Assembly: GCA_031549885.1 (NCBI GenBank)
Contig: JAVBPD010000027.1
Span: 1 to 46,750, forward strand
DNA length: 46,750 bases
Direction of reading: 5' to 3'
Source: WQUF01 sp031549885
GTDB taxonomy: Bacteria > Bacillota > Clostridia > Clostridiales > Clostridiaceae
Under the pieces are notes generated by a model. It was not told the DNA's origin, did no database searches, and was given only the letters and a program-made list of their open reading frames with translations. Below, in pieces: positions 40,946 to 46,750 of this stretch (within the stretch, counting starts at the first letter, position 1; each line of letters starts with the position of its first letter). The position numbers and the translations under genes were made by a program.

Positions 40946-41787
40946 TTTGACTTCCTCCATGCATGGTATAGGATAATAATTTGTTGTATGCCAACAGCTA
41001 TTGGAAATAAAATCCATGTTATATCCCATCTAAATGTTGCCATGCTTATAAATAGATAAAAAAATACACAAGATGTCCATAAGATAGAAATCATATGACC
41101 TTTATGATGCCTTACTGGTGAAAAAATGTAGTTAATTATCATTTGTATAATAGTAGCAAACATAAAGATCAACCAAGTTACATCCCAGCGGAAAGTAATA
41201 AAACTTAAAAAAAGATATAATATTACAGTTATGCACCATAAGGTAGATGTAATAGGTCCTCTAAGTCCTTTGCTTGGTATCTGATCATCATTTTCCATAT
41301 TTTCATTTAATCTTGTTGAAGTAATTCCATAAATGATGAGAAAAAGTGCAATAGACCAAAGCAAAAACATAAGCATAATAGAAAAGCGCAAATTATCTAA
41401 ATCAAGTATGGATATTACAGTTGGAACTATAAAGCCAAAGATAAACATAAATATTCCAGTAGATATTAATGTCCTTCTTTTCTTTTTTAAATTAAAAATT
41501 TCTAAATCTGTATTCTTTGGAGTAGAATTATATGATTTTTGTGAGTAAGGTTTTTCAAAATTTTTTGTTTTATCTATTTCAATTATTGTGCTCAACAGTT
41601 CATTGACATCTCCAATGCCTGAAATAACTTCAGAGTATGCTTCTACATCTGTTTTACCTGAATTAATTAAATCATTATATTTATCAATACAACCTGCAAG
41701 TAGTTCTTCTTTTGCTTCGTTTACCCTTGATGTTTGAGGAGCGCTTTCAAATAATTTAAAGACATACTCCTTTATTTTATCAATCAT
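40942..41787 (-). CDS. HAAS-domain (DUF1700-like) multi-pass membrane protein
   Basis: 281 residues. Residues 1-75 are a helical HAAS-type domain (LFESAPQTSRVNEAKEELLA, then TDVEAYSEVISGIGDVNELL), typically found beside PadR regulators. A charged linker follows, then about six membrane helices arranged as two similar halves: TFRWDVTWLIFMFATIIQMI and TFRWDITWILFPIAVGIQQI repeat within the C-terminal half. The start is the ATG 9-10 bases after GGAGG, overlapping the padR stop. The HAAS domain is thought to interact with the PadR partner or membrane proteins; that is family knowledge. Confidence 0.8.
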   Translation of the reverse strand: MIDKIKEYVFKLFESAPQTSRVNEAKEELLAGCIDKYNDLINSGKTDVEAYSEVISGIGDVNELLSTIIEIDKTKNFEKPYSQKSYNSTPKNTDLEIFNLKKKRRTLISTGIFMFIFGFIVPTVISILDLDNLRFSIMLMFLLWSIALFLIIYGITSTRLNENMENDDQIPSKGLRGPITSTLWCITVILYLFLSFITFRWDVTWLIFMFATIIQMIINYIFSPVRHHKGHMISILWTSCVFFYLFISMATFRWDITWILFPIAVGIQQIIILYHAWRKSK

Positions 41788-42130
41788 TTTCAAAATCCTC
41801 CCCATTTTGATTAATAAGATCAGATATTATATTTACAGCTTCATTCCATTCTGATAAATATCTTTCAAAAGCTTGCCTTCCTTTTGGAGTGATCTTATAA
41901 TATCTTCTTCTTGCACCAGTATTTTCATCCCCCCAATAATAATAAACATATCCTGCTTCTTCAAGCCTTCTAAATGCTCCATAAAGGGTAGCTTCTTTTA
42001 ATTCATATCTATTTTTAGATTTTATCTGTATTAATTTATTGATTTCATATCCATAACTTTCTCTTTTAGTTAAATGAGCAAGTATGATCATATCTGTATT
42101 ACCTCTTATAAGATCTGATGTAATGGACAA
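41780..42130 (-). CDS. PadR-family transcriptional regulator
   Basis: 116 residues from a TTG start. Winged-helix PadR features: ITSDLIRGNTDMIILAHL, ESYGYEINKLI, the recognition part KEATLYGAFRRLEEAGYV and the wing ARRRYYKITPKGRQAF, followed by a dimerisation helix. The TTG at 42130 is preferred because GGAGG stands 8 bases before it; the in-frame ATG 15 bases upstream contains that site within its own codons and lacks one of its own. It is the first gene of a four-gene operon and likely represses its own promoter, where a perfect inverted repeat of PadR type overlaps the -35 box. Confidence 0.9.
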   Translation of the reverse strand: MSITSDLIRGNTDMIILAHLTKRESYGYEINKLIQIKSKNRYELKEATLYGAFRRLEEAGYVYYYWGDENTGARRRYYKITPKGRQAFERYLSEWNEAVNIISDLINQNGEDFEND

Positions 42131-42195
42131 ATTAATCGCCTCCATACTTTAAGTATAAGAAAAACATATAAAATGTTAATTAATTTATTTACTAT

Positions 42196-42234
42196 ATCAT
42201 AATACAATATACATCGCCTGTCAATGTATATTGT
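42196..42234 (-). promoter_or_regulatory. padR promoter overlapped by a PadR-type operator
   Basis: On the - strand, a perfect TTGACA (42219-42224), 17 bases and TATGAT (42196-42201). ACAATATACAT (42204-42214) and ATGTATATTGT (42224-42234) form a perfect 11-bp inverted repeat with a 9-base centre covering the -35 box and spacer. The ATGTAT/ATACAT core is the usual PadR target, so repression by steric block is expected. Confidence 0.75.
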
Positions 42235-42468
42235 TTTTTTATTTATATTATTTTTGAAAATACAGTTTTTATTTTTTTAATGAAATTGCGTATAAATGAA
42301 AATATGGTAAATTATAGTAAATAATCGTATATCGAAATAAGTAGAAATAAATATAATAAAAACGATTAATATACTTTTGTTAATTATATATTAAATTATA
42401 ATTAAAGTTTTTAAGTAAAATTTAGTATAAATTTATCAAAATAAAAAATATTATATATTTTTTAAATA

Positions 42469-42497
42469 TTTACTAAATGAGGAGAATAGGGTATAAT
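42469..42497 (+). promoter_or_regulatory. Promoter of the nucleotide phosphoesterase gene
   Basis: TTTACT (42469-42474), 17 bases and TATAAT (42492-42497), 36 bases before the ATG, which has a strong AGGAGG. Confidence 0.5.
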
Positions 42498-42532
42498 TTC
42501 TCTTGTAATTTATAAAAATTAGGAGGGATTTT

Positions 42533-45500
42533 ATGTATAAAAACAAAGGTTTTAAATTTCTCTATCTATCCTTAATTTTAAGTCTATTATTTGGACTAAT
42601 TGTGAAAGTCGATATTTTTGCGGCAAATGTAAACGATACACTAGATATCCAAATTATTGCTTCATCAGATCTTCATGGAAGATTTATGCCTTATGAGTAT
42701 GCTTCTGATTTGCCAAATACAAAAGGCAGCCTTGCACAAATAGCTACGAAAGTTAAAGAACTAAAAGCACAAAATCCAAATACTTTAGTGTTAGATAATG
42801 GTGATACAATTCAAGATAACTCATCTCAATTATTTTTAAACGATTCTATTCACCCTATGATACAAGCTATGAACTTAATTGGATATGATACTTGGAACTT
42901 TGGAAATCATGAATTTAACTATGGAGTTCCAGCTCTTCAAAAAGTTGCATCTGAATTTAAAGGAACAGTTTTATGTGGAAACTTGTACAAAGATGGAAAA
43001 AGGTTATATGATGCTTATGCTATTAAAACTGTTGCTGGAGTTAGAGTTGCTATTATTGGAATGGTAACCCCTTATATTACAAAATGGGATGGTCCTAATC
43101 TAGTTGGTTATGATGTTAAAAGTCCTACTGAGGAGACCAGAAAAGTAATAGATGAGATTAAATCAAAGAATTTAGCAGATATATATATTGCCACAATACA
43201 CCAAGCTTATGATGGGGAGTATGGTGGAGATAGCGCAAAGGACGTGGCAGACAAAAACCCTGAGATTTCAGCTGTAATTGCAGGACATGAACATGCCCTA
43301 TTTAGCGATAAAACCGGTGGAAATGCTATTATAATAGAGCCAGGTAAATATGGTGAAAATTTAGCTAAGGTTGATTTAACTGTTCAAAAGAGCGGTTCAA
43401 CATATACAGTAGTTGACAAAAAAGCAGAAAATATAAAAATGGATGGAGTAACAGCAGATTCTGAGCTTGAAGCAGCATTAACTCCAGCACATGAAAAAGC
43501 ATTAGCTGATGCTAGACAAGTTATTGGACAACTTGTTGATGGGGATTTATCTCCAGATGATGAAGTTAAAGGAATAGTACAAGCTCAGGTACAAGATACA
43601 GCACTTGTTGATTTAATTAATACAGTACAGCTTTACTATGGAAATGAAAATAAAGCTGTTCCAGATGGAGCAAGAAGAGTATCATCAGCTGCTTTATTTG
43701 ACGCAAATGCAAATTGCAAACAAGGTCAAATTTTAAAAGCCGATACAGCTAAAATTTATAAATACGATAATACTTTATATACATTAAAAATAAATGGTGG
43801 CCTTCTTAAAAAGTATATGGAGTGGTCTGTAAGCTATTATAACCAGTTTAAACCAGGTGATTTGACTATATCATTTGATCCTAATATTAGAATATATAAT
43901 TACGATATGTTCTCAGAGGTTGATTATAAAATAAATATTTCAAAACCAGCAGGTTCAAGAATTGAAGGCTTAGTTTATTCAAAAGATAAGGTAGAAGTAA
44001 AAGACAGCGATATTATTTATTTAACCTGCAATAACTATAGAGCAAATACACAGTTAATAAATGACTTGTTTAAAGATTCTAAAGATGTTGAAGTAGTTTA
44101 TGATTCATCATCTCAATCAATTTCTGCAGTGAGGGATTTAATTGGAAAATACATAAAAGAAGTAAAGGGAGGAAAAATTGCAACTAGTGATTTTTATACA
44201 AAGAATTGGGAGTTAACAGGATATAGCTATGATAATGAATTAAGAACTAAAGCTGTAGAACTTGTTAATAGCGGAAAAATAAACATTCCAACATCAGAAG
44301 ATGGAAGAACTCCTAATGTGAGAAGTTTAACTGCTGCTGATTTAACAACCTCTGCTGATGTAACACCTTCTGCTGATGCGGTAGCTTCTGCTGATGCGAC
44401 AGCTTCTGCTGATGTGGCAGCAGCAACTTCTGCAAACAAAAAAATCACTTTAGTATCAGTAAATGACTTCCACGGAAACGTTGAAGAATCAGGAAAAAAT
44501 GTTGGTATAGCAAAGCTTGCTGATGCTGTTGATAAAATTAAAAAAGATAATCCTAATACTGTATTTTTAGGGTCTGGAGATTTATTCCAAGGAAGCGCAC
44601 CTTCAAATTTAACAAAGGGTGCTGTAGTTAATGATATTTTAAAGAAAATGGGAATGGTGGTATCAGCAGTTGGTAACCATGAATTTGACTGGGGTGTCGA
44701 TTTAATACCTAAATGGTCAAAAGATGGTGGTTATGACTTTTTAGCTTCAAATATTTACGATAAAACTACAGGACAACCTGTAACTTGGGCTAAACCAACT
44801 AAAGTTATTGATATTGATGGAGTTAAAATAGGCCTTATTGGAATAGCAACACCAGAAACAGCATATAAAACAACTCCTGAAAATGTTGCCAACATAGAAT
44901 TTAGAGATCCTGCTGAATCTGCAACACACTGGGCAAAAGTTTTAAAAGAGCAATGTAAGGTTGATGCAGTAATAGCGCTTACTCACTTAGGTGGAATGCA
45001 AGACAGTGATACTAAAGAAATAACTGGAGAAATTGTTGATTTTGCAAATAATGTTAAAGATGTAGATGCGGTTTTCTTTGCACATACTCACCAATTTATT
45101 AATGGAGAAATTAACGGCATTCCAGTAGTTCAAGGTGGATACTATGGAAGAGGACTTGCTGAAATGAATTTAGCATTTGATGATACAAATAAGCTTGTTT
45201 CAATTGATACAAAATATGATGAATTGTTTAATAGAACTGATTTAGCTCCTAATGCTGAAGTTAAAGCTATACTTGATTCATATATTGAAAAGCTTGGGCC
45301 AATTTTAAATGAAGTAATTGGAAATGCTGCAACTGAATATACTCATGATACAGATAATATGCAAGTTACACCAATGGGACAGCTTTCTTCAATGCTTCTT
45401 GCAAAAGCTGGTGACACTCAAATAGCTATATTTAATGGTGGTGGAATAAGAACATCGCTTAATGCTGGAGATATTACAATGGGTGAAATGTATCAAATAT

Positions 45501-45901
45501 TCCCATTTGATAATACTTTAGTTACCATGAAATTAAAGGGATCAGATCTTAAAAAGGTAATTGAACATGGAATAATGTCCACAGACTTTAGACCTGGACA
45601 GTTCTATGGAATAAATGTATGGTATGATTCCACAAAAGAAGCAGGATCGAGAATTACTCATATGGAACTTTTAGATGGAACTCCAATTGATATGAATAAA
45701 GATTATACTGTATCTTCAATAGATTTCTTAATGTCAGGTGGAGATAAATATGATTTCTCAGCTGCAACTGATGTTAAAGATACTATGATACCTTTAAGAG
45801 ATAAATTAGTAGAAATTATAAAAGAAATGAAAACTGTTGATTTTAAATATGAAGAGAATTTAATAAATGGACCAGCACCTGCTGCAAAAAAAGCTGCTTA
45901 A
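42533..45901 (+). CDS. Secreted tandem nucleotide phosphoesterase (2',3'-cyclic phosphodiesterase / 5'-nucleotidase)
   Basis: 1122 residues. A signal peptide (LYLSLILSLLFGLIVKVDIFA) leads to two complete modules. Module 1 (about 37-590): metal-binding ASSDLHGRFM, LDNGDTIQD, FGNHEFNYG, IAGHEHA, then a CpdB-like substrate domain. Module 2 (about 638-1110): VNDFHGNV, GSGDLFQGS, VGNHEFDWG, FAHTHQF, then a UshA/YfkN-like domain with FNGGGIRTSL and MYQIFPFDNTLV. They are joined by an Ala/Ser/Asp repeat linker. The overall plan recalls Bacillus YfkN, which scavenges phosphate from external nucleotides. No LPXTG or other wall anchor is present, so release from the cell is likely. Not part of an operon. 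Confidence 0.92.
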   Translation: MYKNKGFKFLYLSLILSLLFGLIVKVDIFAANVNDTLDIQIIASSDLHGRFMPYEYASDLPNTKGSLAQIATKVKELKAQNPNTLVLDNGDTIQDNSSQLFLNDSIHPMIQAMNLIGYDTWNFGNHEFNYGVPALQKVASEFKGTVLCGNLYKDGKRLYDAYAIKTVAGVRVAIIGMVTPYITKWDGPNLVGYDVKSPTEETRKVIDEIKSKNLADIYIATIHQAYDGEYGGDSAKDVADKNPEISAVIAGHEHALFSDKTGGNAIIIEPGKYGENLAKVDLTVQKSGSTYTVVDKKAENIKMDGVTADSELEAALTPAHEKALADARQVIGQLVDGDLSPDDEVKGIVQAQVQDTALVDLINTVQLYYGNENKAVPDGARRVSSAALFDANANCKQGQILKADTAKIYKYDNTLYTLKINGGLLKKYMEWSVSYYNQFKPGDLTISFDPNIRIYNYDMFSEVDYKINISKPAGSRIEGLVYSKDKVEVKDSDIIYLTCNNYRANTQLINDLFKDSKDVEVVYDSSSQSISAVRDLIGKYIKEVKGGKIATSDFYTKNWELTGYSYDNELRTKAVELVNSGKINIPTSEDGRTPNVRSLTAADLTTSADVTPSADAVASADATASADVAAATSANKKITLVSVNDFHGNVEESGKNVGIAKLADAVDKIKKDNPNTVFLGSGDLFQGSAPSNLTKGAVVNDILKKMGMVVSAVGNHEFDWGVDLIPKWSKDGGYDFLASNIYDKTTGQPVTWAKPTKVIDIDGVKIGLIGIATPETAYKTTPENVANIEFRDPAESATHWAKVLKEQCKVDAVIALTHLGGMQDSDTKEITGEIVDFANNVKDVDAVFFAHTHQFINGEINGIPVVQGGYYGRGLAEMNLAFDDTNKLVSIDTKYDELFNRTDLAPNAEVKAILDSYIEKLGPILNEVIGNAATEYTHDTDNMQVTPMGQLSSMLLAKAGDTQIAIFNGGGIRTSLNAGDITMGEMYQIFPFDNTLVTMKLKGSDLKKVIEHGIMSTDFRPGQFYGINVWYDSTKEAGSRITHMELLDGTPIDMNKDYTVSSIDFLMSGGDKYDFSAATDVKDTMIPLRDKLVEIIKEMKTVDFKYEENLINGPAPAAKKAA
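44351..44422 (+). repeat. Four 18-base tandem repeats encoding the SADxxx linker
   Basis: TCTGCTGAT recurs at 44351, 44369, 44387 and 44405, exactly 18 bases apart, encoding SADVTP, SADAVA, SADATA and SADVAA. It is an in-frame array, prone to length change by slippage, between the two enzyme modules. Confidence 0.85.
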
Positions 45902-45908
45902 TTAATTA

Positions 45909-45957
45909 AAAGCAATGCATAATTTCAAGAAAAATGAAAGTGCATTGCTTTTTTTAT
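45909..45957 (+). terminator. Terminator of the phosphoesterase gene
   Basis: AAAGCAATGCA (45909-45919) pairs with TGCATTGCTTT (45941-45951) around a 21-base loop and is followed by a T-run. Confidence 0.8.
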
Positions 45958-46058
45958 TTAATTTTATTAATATTGTAACATTTTAACAGTTTATTTTATA
46001 TATTATACTAAGCACTTAGATGCTAAACAATAAATAAATTGAAAAGGCGGTACTGAAG

Positions 46059-46277
46059 ATGGTGGTTAAAAACTTAAAGACAAATTCATTAATAATATCT
46101 TATGAATTTCTTTCAGATGAAGGAAAAAACTTAAAAAGAAAGCAATCATTTGGATTTTTACCTATTGAATCAACTGATGAGGACTTATATGAAATGGGGC
46201 AAGCTTTGGGCAATTGCTTAAAGGCTCAACCTAAATCTATTGAACAAAATACTGTATATAATTTAACGGAGGCATAA
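46059..46277 (+). CDS. DUF1659 small protein
   Basis: 72 residues. The pattern SYEFLSDEGKNLKRKQSFGF followed by TDEDLYEMGQALGNCL fits the small Firmicute family DUF1659, which is almost always encoded next to a DUF2922 gene, as here one base downstream. No catalytic motif and no signal peptide are visible. An AAAAGGCGG site precedes the start. A weak promoter (TTTTAA 45981-45986, TATACT 46004-46009) may serve the pair. Function unknown. Confidence 0.75.
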   Translation: MVVKNLKTNSLIISYEFLSDEGKNLKRKQSFGFLPIESTDEDLYEMGQALGNCLKAQPKSIEQNTVYNLTEA

Positions 46278-46278
46278 A

Positions 46279-46494
46279 ATGGAAGAAATTAAAGTTGTAT
46301 TTACTTTTAATTTAGAAAATGGAAACACTTATGATGTTTCAATTAAAGATTTGCGAAATGATTTAAGTGAGACAGAGTTAGTAGCTCTTGGCAATAAAAT
46401 GGTAGAAAAAAATGGTCAATTTAATGGATCAAAATTCATATCTCTTAAAAAATGTGAAAGAATTGTTACTAATAAGGAAACATTTGATTTATAA
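46279..46494 (+). CDS. DUF2922 small protein
   Basis: 71 residues. It begins with a strand rich in hydrophobic residues (VVFTFNLENGNTYDVSIKD), then LSETELVALGNKMVEKNG and a final strand, as in DUF2922 proteins. The ATG lies one base after the DUF1659 stop and its ribosome site (CGGAGG) is inside the end of that gene, so the two are made together. It ends before a good terminator. Function unknown. Confidence 0.75.
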   Translation: MEEIKVVFTFNLENGNTYDVSIKDLRNDLSETELVALGNKMVEKNGQFNGSKFISLKKCERIVTNKETFDL

Positions 46495-46503
46495 TATTTT
46501 TTT

Positions 46504-46533
46504 AAACTCATGGTAAAAACCATGAGTTTTTTG
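46504..46533 (+). terminator. Terminator of the DUF1659/DUF2922 pair
   Basis: AAACTCATGG (46504-46513) pairs with CCATGAGTTT (46520-46529) around TAAAAA, followed by TTTTG. Confidence 0.85.
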
Positions 46534-46588
46534 TCATATATTTTATTTCTTGTAATATAAATATAGTAATAATATTAGGAGCAGCATA

Positions 46589-46750
46589 ATGGGCAATAAT
46601 AATTTTTTAAATCTTAAAGAAGGATTTAAAAGAATGGGTATTAATATTGAAACTCATGCTGGGGATAATGTATTTCCTACTGCAAGAGTTAAAAATGACC
46701 CTATAAAGGAAACACGCAACCAAATAGATCTTTCTCCTTTATCTTTAGAG
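46589..46750 (+). CDS. Start of an unidentified gene cut by the window edge
   Basis: An open frame of 54 codons runs from the ATG at 46589 off the window end, with TTAGGAGC about 7 bases upstream. The peptide starts MGNNNFLNLKEGFKRMGINI and contains THAGDNVFPTARVKNDP. I do not recognise the family. It has no signal peptide and is mostly polar. Codon use matches the neighbouring genes, which supports a real gene. Confidence 0.55.
   Translation, partial: MGNNNFLNLKEGFKRMGINIETHAGDNVFPTARVKNDPIKETRNQIDLSPLSLE

Larger units (their letters stand above)
42146..42532. other. Divergent control region between padR and the phosphoesterase gene
   Basis: There is no gene. It contains the padR promoter with its operator (42196-42234), an AT-rich middle of about 230 bases without evident structure, and a promoter for the phosphoesterase gene (42469-42497). 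Confidence 0.6.

Noticed and set aside
44351..44422. CRISPR-like array
   Set aside because: The four units are 18 bases, contiguous and in frame with the coding sequence; there are no spacers.
44227..44448. Ala/Ser-rich - strand frame over the linker repeat
   Set aside because: It merely mirrors the 18-base repeat on the opposite strand.

Overview
The window is AT-rich, with short intergenic gaps, strong AGGAGG-type ribosome binding sites, frequent TTG/GTG starts and U-tract hairpin terminators. Together with sporulation-type promoters and the complete methylaspartate route of glutamate fermentation, this points to an anaerobic, spore-forming Clostridium of the C. tetanomorphum / C. cochlearium / C. 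tetani kind. The species cannot be assigned from sequence reading alone. No rRNA, tRNA, CRISPR array, transposase or prophage module was seen.

Layout. (1) 0.4-7.6 kb, + strand: an unusual five-gene membrane operon with a solute-binding lipoprotein, a HlyD-like membrane-fusion protein, a MacB/FtsX-like four-helix protein and two MalF/MalG-like permeases, but no ATPase. (2) 7.8-20.2 kb, + strand: glutamate mutase (glmS, glmL, glmE), methylaspartate ammonia-lyase, an uncharacterised OB-fold/ParB-like protein, a two-subunit class I hydratase (probable mesaconase) and citramalate lyase (citD, citE, citF type). The catabolic genes stand in reaction order from glutamate to acetate and pyruvate. An ECF sigma factor and a repeat-rich membrane anti-sigma candidate are wedged into this cluster on the opposite strand (15.0-17.3 kb). 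(3) 20.4-30.1 kb, - strand: an AAA ATPase with a PD-(D/E)XK-like end, a GNAT acetyltransferase, a solitary ParB-like protein, a CbxX/SpoVK-type AAA ATPase with an unknown N-terminal half, a secreted FN3-like protein, glutamyl-tRNA synthetase and a CBS/DRTGG-type inorganic pyrophosphatase.

(4) 30.3-34.1 kb, + strand: a calcium-type P-type ATPase, then an amidase and a Cys-rich micro-protein, both preceded by sequences matching the mother-cell sigma-K promoter consensus. (5) 34.1-38.9 kb: a small secreted protein on the - strand, divergent from a spermidine/putrescine importer (potA, potB and a natural potC-potD fusion) with a consensus promoter and a leader of about 250 nt. (6) 38.9-42.2 kb, - strand: a PadR regulator, a HAAS-type membrane protein and two DUF4097 proteins. 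A consensus promoter here is overlapped by a perfect 11-bp inverted repeat, so the operon looks autoregulated. (7) 42.5-46.8 kb, + strand: a secreted protein with two tandem nucleotide phosphoesterase modules, a DUF1659/DUF2922 gene pair and the start of an unidentified gene cut by the window edge.

The strongest candidates for something undescribed are the ATPase-less importer/efflux hybrid operon, the OB-fold/ParB-like protein inside the glutamate-fermentation cluster, and the embedded ECF sigma/repeat anti-sigma pair. All functions are inferred from sequence patterns; no database search was run.
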